Positions 1 through 6,275 of a stretch of 6,692 nt of DNA are shown here, in pieces. The notes beneath the pieces were generated by a model, which was not told the origin of the DNA, searched no databases, and saw only the letters and a list, made by a program, of their open reading frames with translations. Source of the stretch: an uncultured Pirellulaceae bacterium (GTDB lineage: Bacteria; Planctomycetota; Planctomycetia; Pirellulales; Pirellulaceae). Both the position numbers and the translations under genes were made by a program. Position 1 is the stretch's first letter; every line of letters begins with the position of its first letter. Location: the NCBI GenBank assembly GCA_947259675.1, contig CAMYNE010000116.1, positions 1 to 6,692 of the forward strand, in the 5' to 3' direction.

Positions 1-1
1 C

Positions 2-496
2 CGCTGCTTGTTCTTGTGTTTGATGTTCATCGGCGGATGCTCGGGCAGCACCGGCGGTGGAATGAAGGTCATTCGTCATCTTCTGTTTGTCAAAATCCTC
101 GGTCTGGAAATCGAAAAGTCGTTTCGGCCCAAGGTAGTGGGGATATTGCGTCTGGGTGGAAAACCGGTGGAAGAGCCGACGTTGCGCCATTCAATTCTTG
201 TTTATTTTTGTTTGATCGGGATTCTTTTTGTGTCAAGCTTGTTATTTGTCGTGATGACGGAACCCGACGCAACCTGGGGTATCGACAACACCAATAAGTT
301 ACTCGATTCATCGAGCGCCGTAGCTTCGACGCTCAACAATATTGGCCCCGGTCTGGGCATCGTTGGTGCGACCCAGAACTACGCTGACTTCAGTGCGCTG
401 AATAAGTCAGTCTTTATATTTTTGATGATGCTGGGCCGGTTGGAGATTTTTCCAGTGTTAGTATTGTTCGCGCCAGGATTTTGGCGAGATCATTGA
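2..496 (+). CDS. trkH: TrkH/KtrB-family potassium uptake transporter, C-terminal part (5' truncated)
   Basis: Inner-membrane K+ (or Na+-coupled K+) translocating subunit, normally gated by a cytosolic NAD/nucleotide-binding TrkA/KtrA partner that is not in the window. The gene runs in from the left edge; 164 codons and a TGA stop remain. The family is built of four M1-P-M2 repeats, and the last two pore loops are visible: GGCSGSTGGGMK (residues 11-22 of the fragment), which matches the third P-loop, and TLNNIGPGLG (about 111-120), which matches the fourth. Between them lie a short basic cytoplasmic stretch and a hydrophobic helix (about 64-85). The C-terminus has the typical last helix with GRLEIFPVLVLF and ends in APGFWRDH, so the 3' end looks intact. 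The DUF2752 gene begins 13 nt later on the same strand, which suggests co-transcription. Family assignment is firm; the TrkH versus KtrB subgroup and the transported ion cannot be decided from this fragment. Confidence 0.93.
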   Translation, partial: RCLFLCLMFIGGCSGSTGGGMKVIRHLLFVKILGLEIEKSFRPKVVGILRLGGKPVEEPTLRHSILVYFCLIGILFVSSLLFVVMTEPDATWGIDNTNKLLDSSSAVASTLNNIGPGLGIVGATQNYADFSALNKSVFIFLMMLGRLEIFPVLVLFAPGFWRDH

Positions 497-509
497 GCTA
501 TCGGGATTA

Positions 510-983
510 ATGATGAATGTGGAAATGGCTCAACCTCAAGCTCGTGCGATCGAAAGAGCGGTTCAGTTGCGCCGAGATCTGATTTTTCATGTGGTTTTGT
601 TGGCAGTCGCAATCGCTGTCTTGGCGATGTCCTTTGTCATGAGATCGGTCGGGGAAGAACTTGTGTATTTGCCGGGGTCCTATATTCCCTTGCCGCCATC
701 TTGCGCGAGTAGACAGCTATTTGGAATTGACTGCCCGGGGTGCGGATTGACACGTTCGTTCATCGCAATCAGTAGCGGTCAGTGGCAGCGAGCATGGCAT
801 TTCAATCCTGGTAGTTTCTTTGTTTACCTGTTCGTACTGGGACAGATTCCCTGGCGCGGATACCAGATTTGGCGAATTCTTACGAATCGGTTTCCCGTGT
901 TTTCAATCTGGTTGTTTGTCCCGTTAGGCATCGCGGCGGGATGTTTGCTGTTGCAATGGATCTTGAAGCTGATAGGAATCTGA
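510..983 (+). CDS. DUF2752 family small membrane protein
   Basis: A 157-residue protein of unknown function that I recognise as DUF2752 from its central block: FGIDCPGCGLTRS (residues 71-83) followed by a W..AWHFNPG segment (92-101). The block holds a CxxC pair (C75, C78), with another cysteine at C65. Hydrophobicity suggests membrane helices at about 24-44, 101-118 and 131-152; the Cys-rich block sits in the loop between the first two, where it could bind metal or form a disulfide, although no biochemical role is known to me. Two ATG codons lie in tandem (510 and 513). A GGGA at 503-506 is 3 nt from the first and 6 nt from the second, so the protein may start one residue later. It lies 13 nt after trkH, and its TGA overlaps the hydrolase ATG by one base, so all three genes are probably co-translated. 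Confidence 0.85.
   Translation: MMNVEMAQPQARAIERAVQLRRDLIFHVVLLAVAIAVLAMSFVMRSVGEELVYLPGSYIPLPPSCASRQLFGIDCPGCGLTRSFIAISSGQWQRAWHFNPGSFFVYLFVLGQIPWRGYQIWRILTNRFPVFSIWLFVPLGIAAGCLLLQWILKLIGI
974..977 (+). promoter_or_regulatory. Shine-Dalgarno AGGA that decides the hydrolase start
   Basis: AGGA sits 5 nt upstream of the ATG at 983, inside the last codons of the DUF2752 gene. It supports 983 over the in-frame ATG at 956 and the longer open frame reaching back to 869. The TGATG overlap is the usual arrangement for translational coupling. Confidence 0.6.
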
Positions 984-1789
984 TGAATCAGATTGAAACC
1001 AGGACGACCGACTGGAATTTGGTCGATCAAGGCGAAGGGATTCCGTTACTGTTAGTACATGGTTTTCCACTGGACCATTCAATGTGGAGAAACCAAATCG
1101 GCGCTCTTGCTCAGCACGTGCGTGTAATCGCCCCCGATCTGCCCGGATTTGGAAAAAGCCGGGCGAAAGAACCGGGCCTGATATCAATGGACGGGTTTGC
1201 CAATCGCTTGCAGGAACTGCTAACGGCGCTCGGCGTCGATCAACCGGTGTGTTTTTGCGGACTTTCGATGGGTGGATATATCGGATGGCAGTTTTGGAAA
1301 CTCCATCGACAACAACTGGGTGCCTTGATCGCTTGCGACACCAAGTCCTTGGCCGATACTCCGGAAGTGGCTCGAGCCCGCCAAATGATGGCTCGTTCAA
1401 TTGAAAAAGAAGGTTCGCAGACCATCGCCGCCGACCTCATCGAAAAGCTGTTTGACGAATCCACGTTGTCGCAACAGCCGGAACTGATTGAGCAGACGCG
1501 GAAAGTCATTCACGAATCAGATAGAGACGTGGTCGCCGGCGCCCATCGAGCAATGGCGGCTCGGCCAGATACGACATCTTGGCTGAGTGAAATAGAAGTG
1601 CCAACGCTTGTTGCTGTCGGCGAGCATGACATTATTTCGACTCCGGACGAGATGTTGCAAATCGCGAACTCGATTCCCAATTCAACATTTTTGAAGATCG
1701 CCGGGGCAGGGCATATGGCTCCCTTTGAGCAGCCGCAAGCATTCAATCGGGCCGTTGTCGAATTCCTGGCACGACTGGACCTCAGCTAA
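983..1789 (+). CDS. alpha/beta-fold hydrolase
   Basis: A 268-residue soluble alpha/beta hydrolase of the single-domain esterase/lactonase type. Visible elements in order: oxyanion-hole HGFPLDHSMW (residues 26-35), strand and turn PDLPGFGKS (51-59), nucleophile elbow GLSMGG with Ser95 (93-98), a helical lid of about 125-200, the acid strand VAVGEHD with Asp216 (211-216), and the catalytic GAGHMAPFEQP with His244 (241-251). The triad is complete and the length is normal. The HGFPLDHSMW and GLSMGG pattern resembles 3-oxoadipate enol-lactonase (PcaD-like) and related carboxylesterases, but the window has no aromatic-degradation genes, so the substrate is unknown. The start is set by the TGATG overlap with the DUF2752 stop and the AGGA 5 nt upstream; an in-frame ATG at 956 would add nine residues. 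It is the last plus-strand gene before a convergent junction. Confidence 0.93.
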   Translation: MNQIETRTTDWNLVDQGEGIPLLLVHGFPLDHSMWRNQIGALAQHVRVIAPDLPGFGKSRAKEPGLISMDGFANRLQELLTALGVDQPVCFCGLSMGGYIGWQFWKLHRQQLGALIACDTKSLADTPEVARARQMMARSIEKEGSQTIAADLIEKLFDESTLSQQPELIEQTRKVIHESDRDVVAGAHRAMAARPDTTSWLSEIEVPTLVAVGEHDIISTPDEMLQIANSIPNSTFLKIAGAGHMAPFEQPQAFNRAVVEFLARLDLS

Positions 1790-1844
1790 GGGCAAGGCGC
1801 TCCGCATTATCATTTTAGCGCATCGCTGTAAGTTTACGGAACGA
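1790..1844. other. Convergent intergenic gap between hydrolase and DUF2617 genes
   Basis: A 55-nt spacer between two converging stop codons. It holds only weak inverted repeats (GCGCT at 1797-1801 with AGCGC at 1817-1821, and AGCG/CGCT around 1817-1827) and no strong U-tract, so no convincing intrinsic terminator is seen for either gene. Confidence 0.5.
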
Positions 1845-2393
1845 CTACGCAGCGTTGAGCAAATAAAAACTCGATTCACTCTTCATCACCGCATAGGTAT
1901 CTGGAAAAGTGTGGAAGGATCGAATCTTGACGCGCGATCTGAAAGACTGAACGTTGATATAGCTGATGGCGCCAAACGCCAATCGCCCGTTGGCCTGGAA
2001 GCGATGGACCAACCCTTCGCATTGTGTTTGTGCGTCAAGCTGTTTTTGAATTGTCACAAACGTCTGTGGGTTGACACCATCCAGCTGATATTGGCAATTG
2101 TATTCAATCAGCTTGCGAAATACCGCCTCATCTGACTGGGCCGCGTCGATTCGATTAGAAAGCAATACACGTTTCGTGGGCAAAGGATGATTAGCGCTGG
2201 TGCTAACTTCGGTTAATACATGCCCATCATGTTCAAACGCAATTAAGTGACCGGCCGTTGTGATATTTATTTTCAAATTGTAATTCTCACGTGCATACTC
2301 ACGAGACACACACGCACTAAACAACTCTGGATGAATGGAGCGGGCGAACAAGTGAAAGTTCAAATCGGTGATTTTGGGACGAACTGATAACAC
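1845..2393 (-). CDS. DUF2617 family protein
   Basis: A protein of unknown function that I recognise, mainly from planctomycete relatives, as DUF2617. Taking the GTG at 2393 gives 182 residues, starting LSVRPKITDLNFHLFARSIHPELF. Hallmarks are RSIHPELF (18-25), ITTAGHLIAFEHDG (44-57), LTEVSTSANHPLPTKR (60-75), CQYQLDGVNPQTF (100-112), GLVHRF (127-132) and the C-terminal SFHTFPDTYAVMKSES (159-174). There is no signal peptide or membrane segment, so it should be cytosolic; conserved His and Glu residues are suggestive, but I assign no activity. The frame stays open to a TTG at 2537, yet the extra 48 codons are AT-rich, contain no ATG and do not look like the family, so I prefer the GTG start. An AAGG lies about 10 nt upstream. 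It follows the protease gene after 215 nt and a candidate terminator, so it probably has its own promoter. Confidence 0.8.
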   Translation of the reverse strand: MLSVRPKITDLNFHLFARSIHPELFSACVSREYARENYNLKINITTAGHLIAFEHDGHVLTEVSTSANHPLPTKRVLLSNRIDAAQSDEAVFRKLIEYNCQYQLDGVNPQTFVTIQKQLDAQTQCEGLVHRFQANGRLAFGAISYINVQSFRSRVKIRSFHTFPDTYAVMKSESSFYLLNAA

Positions 2394-2481
2394 GGATAAA
2401 ACGGCCTTAAGATTTGCTTGCGATAAATTGTGTCGGTGTTGAACGACGTTATTTGTTTGAACAACATCGCTTGTTTTGTTA

Positions 2482-2507
2482 ATTATAGATCGCCAACTAT
2501 TAATCAA
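2482..2507 (-). promoter_or_regulatory. Candidate promoter for the DUF2617 gene
   Basis: On the minus strand there is a perfect -10 TATAAT (2487-2482) with TTGATT (2507-2502) upstream at a short 14-nt spacer. An inverted repeat ATCGCC (2489-2494) / GGCGAT (2511-2516) overlaps the spacer and flanks the -35. Transcription would begin near 2475, about 80 nt before the GTG. The short spacer lowers confidence. Confidence 0.35.
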
Positions 2508-2576
2508 GAAGGCGATTATTTTTTGACATAGTTTCAAGAAATTTTTCAGTTGACAAACGCACGAATCTTGTTCTCC

Positions 2577-2604
2577 AAAAACCCTTTCAAAAGCTCAGGG
2601 GTTT
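2577..2604 (-). terminator. Candidate intrinsic terminator after the protease gene
   Basis: Read on the minus strand, AAACCC (2604-2599) and GGGTTT (2584-2579) form a 6-bp perfect stem around a 14-nt loop, with two further Ts giving a five-T run. It begins 4 nt past the protease TAG stop, which is the expected place. The stem is short and the U-tract modest, so it may be weak. Confidence 0.4.
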
Positions 2605-2608
2605 ATTC

Positions 2609-3556
2609 CTATATTTGAGTCAAGATGTCGTAAGCAACATGTGTACCAACCGCGATTCCAAACCCGCGAAACAAAAATAAAATGCAAAAAACTACACTGG
2701 CAGCAAACCGAAATACAAAACTTCCCGTTTGAAATGACGCTCCCGCCGGATTAATGACGTCGTAGTGTAAACAGCTAAACAAAAGACTGATCAAAATAAT
2801 GCCGCCGACAATGGCAAATGGATTCGCACCAACAAAGAGACGTAGTAATCGGATTGCAGGTAACAAAAGCAACAGTCTGAATACTAGTTCTTCATAGATT
2901 CCACTACCCAACGATGCAATCGTTTCAGCCCACCAATGCGGGTGGCAAATTGTGGATGATATTGAAAGCATTAAACCGGTCGAGGTGTCATCGACCATTT
3001 GATTGCAAGCATTTGCGGCACTAAACAGGATCAGTCCCAGTATGGTTGACTCGATGATCATCCCCACCAGAACCGAGCCTGGAATCCTCCAAAAATCATT
3101 GTTTCGGTGGTGCCAAATAATCAAAACAGCAGCCGTCAGCAGCGGCAAGATAACTAGCTGACCAAATCCAAAACTGGCCAAAAAGCTGTCCAGCCATTGA
3201 TCGATTCCACTTCTCAATTCCTGTTGGCCCAGAAATATGACGCACAGCTCGTACAACAAAATCAGCGGAAAAACGAAGGCCAATGACACGATTGGGCGCA
3301 GCGTCTGACACTGATAACCCAATTGAATGCTGGCTGCGGACGATTCGATCGCTAACCCCGGTAGTTGTTTTTCCTGTTTTGTTGTCTTCTTCTCTTGAGC
3401 CGGTTTTTGTTTTACGGGGTGACTGAAAGTCCTTTCTGCTGAAGCGACGTGATCGTCGTCCGAGAGGGTGCGAGGGGATATCGACAAGAGTGAAGGCGCG
3501 GTCTGCTTTTTGCTCTCGCGACTGCGACGACTGGTTGAAGAATCTCGTTTGCGCAT
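2609..3556 (-). CDS. CPBP (CAAX-type) family intramembrane glutamic endopeptidase
   Basis: A 315-residue polytopic membrane protein of the CPBP/Abi family (Rce1-like glutamic proteases). All three signature motifs are present: EELVFR, the EExxxR motif with catalytic Glu222-Glu223 and Arg227; FSCLH (260-264), the FxxxH motif with His264; and HVAYD (306-310), the HxxxN/D motif with His306. Membrane helices are suggested at about 88-109, 130-148, 158-181, a segment with the EE motif (217-239), 246-264, 280-296 and the C-terminus. The first 85 or so residues are hydrophilic, Ser/Lys/Arg/Gln-rich, without a hydrophobic stretch and unusual for the family. The start at 3556 is an ATG, with a palindrome 9-22 nt upstream. 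It lies 117 nt after ung, separated by a hairpin with a T-run, so it is probably at least partly independent of recJ-ung. Natural substrates are unknown; relatives act in CAAX processing, bacteriocin self-immunity or anti-sigma cleavage, and nothing nearby favours one of these. Confidence 0.9.
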   Translation of the reverse strand: MRKRDSSTSRRSRESKKQTAPSLLSISPRTLSDDDHVASAERTFSHPVKQKPAQEKKTTKQEKQLPGLAIESSAASIQLGYQCQTLRPIVSLAFVFPLILLYELCVIFLGQQELRSGIDQWLDSFLASFGFGQLVILPLLTAAVLIIWHHRNNDFWRIPGSVLVGMIIESTILGLILFSAANACNQMVDDTSTGLMLSISSTICHPHWWAETIASLGSGIYEELVFRLLLLLPAIRLLRLFVGANPFAIVGGIILISLLFSCLHYDVINPAGASFQTGSFVFRFAASVVFCILFLFRGFGIAVGTHVAYDILTQI

Positions 3557-3564
3557 GTTTTCAA

Positions 3565-3578
3565 ATCCGTCGACGGAT
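3565..3578. repeat. Perfect 14-bp palindrome upstream of the protease start
   Basis: ATCCGTCGACGGAT reads the same on both strands. In RNA it can fold as AUCCG-UCGA-CGGAU, placed 9 to 22 nt before the protease ATG, where a ribosome binding site would be. It could be an operator for a dimeric regulator or a translation-controlling hairpin; the sequence alone cannot decide. Confidence 0.5.
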
Positions 3579-3588
3579 CTGGTAAATG

Positions 3589-3620
3589 AAAAAAGCAGAA
3601 ACGAGCAAAGCCACTCGTTT
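3589..3620 (-). terminator. Candidate terminator or leader attenuator between ung and the protease gene
   Basis: On the minus strand AAACGAG (3620-3614), an 8-nt loop and CTCGTTT (3605-3599) form a perfect 7-bp stem. After CTGC comes a run of six Ts (3594-3589). It lies 53 nt beyond the ung stop and 32 nt before the protease ATG, so it could end the recJ-ung transcript or act as a leader attenuator of the protease gene. The 4-nt offset between stem and T-run makes it less than canonical. Confidence 0.5.
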
Positions 3621-3630
3621 TCAGAGGCGG

Positions 3631-3659
3631 ATCGTACAGGGTTTGTCGCTGAAAACCAA
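3631..3659 (-). promoter_or_regulatory. Weak candidate promoter for the protease gene
   Basis: TTGGTT (3659-3654), a 17-nt spacer and TACGAT (3636-3631) on the minus strand. Spacing is ideal but the hexamers match consensus only partly (3/6 and 4/6). Transcription would start near 3624, directly before the hairpin at 3620-3599. Confidence 0.25.
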
Positions 3660-3673
3660 CGCTAAAAAACGGA

Positions 3674-4387
3674 TCAAATTTCCTGATAATTTGGTGTTGA
3701 CTTGCAAATCGAAAGCCAGTCAATTTCCGTTCTTCCAAACGATCGCAGCGCGTTGTTGATTTTGGAAAAAGGACGAGAACCGTTAAAGCCACGATGCGCT
3801 GACAACGGAGAAGGGTGCGCGGAAACAACAAGTTCGTGGCGAGAGTCGATTAAACCAGTTTTCTGCTCCGCCGGTTTGCCCCATAAAACAAAAACAATAT
3901 TTTGCGGGTGACGATTCAGCTTCGCGATAACAAGATCGGTAAACTTCTCCCAGCCCTTGCCCCGGTGAGAACCAGCTTTCGCTTCATCGACCGTCAAAAT
4001 CGTATTCAGCAGCAAAACGCCTTGCGTGGCCCATGATTCCAGGTTGCCCGACTTGGGCGTCGGACAATCCAACTCTTTGAAAATGTTCTTTAACGATGGC
4101 GGAAGCTTGACACCGTCACGTACTGAAAAGCTCAAACCATGAGCCTGACCGGCGCCGTGGTAAGGATCTTGCCCGAGAATTACAACTTTTGTGTTAGCGA
4201 AATGCGTCAAGGCAAACGCGTTAAAAACGCAATCCGGACCCGGAAAAACATTATTTTCTTTCCTGCAGCGATGGACAAACCGTAATAACTCAATTCCGTC
4301 CCGGCTCGCAAAAAAATCTCCCACTTGCGGGGTCCAATCGCTTTCAGCTGGCCAATTCGGAGGCAGTTTTGCTTTGGAAGAATCCAT
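3674..4387 (-). CDS. ung: Uracil-DNA glycosylase (family 1)
   Basis: Cytosolic base-excision repair enzyme that cleaves the N-glycosidic bond of uracil in DNA, arising from cytosine deamination or dUMP misincorporation, and leaves an abasic site. At 237 residues it has normal family 1 length. Signatures are complete: the water-activating loop GQDPYHGAGQAHGLSFSV with catalytic Asp74 (72-89), in which Phe86 is the uracil-stacking position, PPSLKNIFKEL (96-106), LLLNT with Asn128 for uracil recognition (125-129), WGKPAEQK (169-176), and the minor-groove intercalation loop HPSPLSAHRGF with His191 (191-201). These correspond to D64, F77, N123 and H187 of the E. coli enzyme. The ATG at 4387 lies 2 nt after the recJ stop, with no strong Shine-Dalgarno, so translation probably depends on recJ reading through. 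I see no lesion. Confidence 0.98.
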   Translation of the reverse strand: MDSSKAKLPPNWPAESDWTPQVGDFFASRDGIELLRFVHRCRKENNVFPGPDCVFNAFALTHFANTKVVILGQDPYHGAGQAHGLSFSVRDGVKLPPSLKNIFKELDCPTPKSGNLESWATQGVLLLNTILTVDEAKAGSHRGKGWEKFTDLVIAKLNRHPQNIVFVLWGKPAEQKTGLIDSRHELVVSAHPSPLSAHRGFNGSRPFSKINNALRSFGRTEIDWLSICKSTPNYQEI

Positions 4388-4389
4388 TT

Positions 4390-6141
4390 CTATTTTGCAG
4401 ATTTGGTTGGGCGAAAATCAACAAGGTGCAATTCAACTTTTCGATATCCTCTAAATTCGTTGATCACCGGCTTAAAGGCAAAATCATAGGTTCCCGCTTC
4501 GTGATCAATCTGCTTGAGCCAGTCGCCCTTGCCGAATCCAACCGCTCGAATTCGGCTGTTTGCCTGTTTAAGTTGCAAAGAAATGTGTCGTCCGTCTGAG
4601 CCCATTGTCTTGGGTGGAGAAGCCAGTTGAACTCCCGTTGCACACAACAAAGGACGGGGGTTGTGCTGTCCAAACGGTGCCAGCTTTTGGAGCTCATGCA
4701 TGGTGGGCAGAGTCATCTGGCTGATCAATGCCTCCGCATCGATTTCCAGATCTGGTACCAGCTCTTCCAGGCTTACCTGTGACACAACGTGGTCGCAAAA
4801 GTCTTCGCGGAATGCGTCAATCTTGTCGGGCTCGATCACCAAGCCAGCAGCATCCGGATGACCACCAAATTTTAACAAGTGCCGCGAACACGCACTCAAC
4901 GCCTGATAGAGATTGACTCCGCATGATGATCGGCACGAACCGACTCCGGCTCGGTTTTCCAATGGATCGGTGGAAATCAGAATCGTGGGTCGATGGTACA
5001 GCTCCGCGATTCGACCAGCGGCAATTCCAATCACGCCAAGATGCCAATCAGGATGCGCGAGAACGAGTGCGGGCTCATTTCCCGGATCAAATTTTTCCTT
5101 GATTTGCTGTTTGGCCGATTTCAGAATGCGGCGATCGATGGTGTCCCGATCTTTGTTGAGCTGCTCGATATACGTACCCAACGACTGTGCGCGGTCTTCG
5201 GACGTACACGTCAGCAATTCCACTCCCAATTGGGCTTGTCCAAGACGCCCGGACGCATTCAGTCGCGGCCCGATCATGAAAGCAATATCTTCGGCTTCCA
5301 GTCGAGGTTTGTCATCAAGCTTTGCCAAACCCATTAAGTGGCGCAAACCGGCATTTGCGAATTTTCGCATACAGCCAAGCCCGTGATGAACCAGGATTCG
5401 GTTTTCATCAAGCAGCGGAACCACGTCGGCAACCGTTCCGATCGCCGCCAATGCCACGCAACCAAACAACAAATGGCGGAAGTCTTCCGGCAATTTTTCG
5501 CTTCCACAATGGCGCTGACAGAGAGCCCATGCCAATTTGAATGCGACACCGGCTCCGCAAAGACCAGTGAACGGATAGTCGTGTCCCGGTAGCCCGGGGT
5601 GGACAATCGCGTCCGCCTCGGGAAGACTGTTTCCAATTTGGTGATGGTCGGTGACGACAATCGTCAGCCCCAGCTCATGGGCCAGTTTGACTTCGTCAAT
5701 GCTACCGATTCCACAATCAACGGTAACAATTAACTGGGCGCCCCGATCGGCAAGTTTTCTCAGCGAATCACCATTTACTCCGTACCCATCGTCCAGTCGA
5801 TTGGGAAGGAAGTAGGAAACATCTGCATCCAGTCTCTTCAAACAGCGATACATGATCGCCGTCGACGTCATCCCGTCCGCATCATAGTCGCCATAGATAA
5901 AGATCTTTTTGTTTTGGATGATCGAGTCGTAAATGATTTCCGCGGCCTTGGACAGACCCGGAAGTTCTTGCGGCGGTCGGAGCCCCGTCATTCTCAGATC
6001 CAGAAACGACGTGACCTCTCTGGAGCCCGTTATCCCACGCAGAGCCAGAATCTGCGCAACAACCGGTGAAACACCAGCGGCTCGTTCAATGGACTCGACC
6101 AATTGAGCGTCATGTGCGCGAAGCGTCCAGCGAGTTCCCAT
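4390..6141 (-). CDS. recJ: Single-stranded-DNA-specific 5'-3' exonuclease RecJ
   Basis: Mn2+/Mg2+-dependent DHH-family exonuclease that degrades single-stranded DNA 5' to 3' in RecF-pathway recombination, mismatch repair and base excision repair. At 583 residues it is full length (E. coli RecJ is 577). DHH domain motifs: YGDYDADGMTS with Asp85/Asp87 (83-93), VDCGIGS with Asp142 (141-147), the defining TDHH with Asp165-His166-His167 (164-167), GAGVAFKLAWAL (196-207), and TVADVVPL with Asp239 (236-243). Then come PRLNASGRLG (292-301), a coil-prone linker (about 325-350), and the DHHA1-type domain with HLGVIGIAAGRIAE (367-380) and GGHPDAAG (426-433). The C-terminal 120 residues fit the OB-fold, ending in a VELHLVDFRP strand. 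The usual GSGRSIxG segment reads GSCRSSCG (401-408), which keeps Arg404. The ATG at 6141 is the only start giving the family N-terminus. ung follows after 2 nt. Confidence 0.97.
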   Translation of the reverse strand: MGTRWTLRAHDAQLVESIERAAGVSPVVAQILALRGITGSREVTSFLDLRMTGLRPPQELPGLSKAAEIIYDSIIQNKKIFIYGDYDADGMTSTAIMYRCLKRLDADVSYFLPNRLDDGYGVNGDSLRKLADRGAQLIVTVDCGIGSIDEVKLAHELGLTIVVTDHHQIGNSLPEADAIVHPGLPGHDYPFTGLCGAGVAFKLAWALCQRHCGSEKLPEDFRHLLFGCVALAAIGTVADVVPLLDENRILVHHGLGCMRKFANAGLRHLMGLAKLDDKPRLEAEDIAFMIGPRLNASGRLGQAQLGVELLTCTSEDRAQSLGTYIEQLNKDRDTIDRRILKSAKQQIKEKFDPGNEPALVLAHPDWHLGVIGIAAGRIAELYHRPTILISTDPLENRAGVGSCRSSCGVNLYQALSACSRHLLKFGGHPDAAGLVIEPDKIDAFREDFCDHVVSQVSLEELVPDLEIDAEALISQMTLPTMHELQKLAPFGQHNPRPLLCATGVQLASPPKTMGSDGRHISLQLKQANSRIRAVGFGKGDWLKQIDHEAGTYDFAFKPVINEFRGYRKVELHLVDFRPTKSAK

Positions 6142-6206
6142 GATTCAATCCGTGAGGGTTTTCGGTAAACAATTGGCCTGATGAAACTGGATCGGCGCAA
6201 ACAAAT

Positions 6207-6251
6207 ACCCTGCTATTATCAGTCGGTCAGGCGAAGCTGAACAAGCAGGGT
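6207..6251 (-). promoter_or_regulatory. Candidate recJ promoter framed by an inverted repeat
   Basis: An 8-bp perfect inverted repeat, ACCCTGCT (6207-6214) and AGCAGGGT (6244-6251), encloses 29 nt. On the minus strand that interior, with the last T of the first arm, contains TTGTTC-N18-GATAAT; the -10 GATAAT (6220-6215, 5/6 match) ends right at the second arm. Transcription would start near 6207, about 65 nt before the recJ ATG. The same structure, with a small inner TCAG/CTGA stem (6227-6230, 6237-6240) and a following T-rich stretch, could instead be the 3' end of the rpmG transcript. Both readings are inference. Confidence 0.4.
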
Positions 6252-6275
6252 GGTGGATTAACTCGAAAATGAAAG

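Larger units (their letters stand above)
2394..2608. other. AT-rich spacer upstream of DUF2617
   Basis: A 215-nt AT-rich stretch between the protease stop and the preferred DUF2617 start. It contains a terminator-like hairpin at its protease end and a perfect TATAAT with a nearby inverted repeat, both listed separately. The part up to 2537 is open in the DUF2617 frame but has no coding character that I can see. Confidence 0.55.

Noticed and set aside
869..982. N-terminal extension of the hydrolase
   Set aside because: The added residues overlap DUF2752 coding sequence, do not fit the fold, and the ATG at 983 has its own AGGA.
924..1400. A 158-codon open frame on the minus strand
   Set aside because: Antisense to the well-supported alpha/beta hydrolase and the end of the DUF2752 gene, with no recognisable domain.
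1725..2135. A 136-codon plus-strand frame spanning the convergent junction
   Set aside because: It overlaps the hydrolase end in another frame and runs antisense through the conserved C-terminal part of DUF2617; no family features.
1845..3556. Possible recently acquired island, because this stretch looks more AT-rich than its flanks
   Set aside because: Both genes look like ordinary planctomycete families, and there are no mobile genes, tRNA junctions or flanking repeats. The composition shift alone is weak evidence.
3412..3831. A 139-codon minus-strand frame across the ung-protease spacer
   Set aside because: It overlaps the 3' end of ung and the 5' end of the protease gene out of frame and shows no conserved motif.
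4913..5386. A 157-codon open frame on the plus strand
   Set aside because: It lies fully antisense to recJ, which has all family motifs on the minus strand. Its Ser/Arg-rich translation looks like a reverse-frame shadow.
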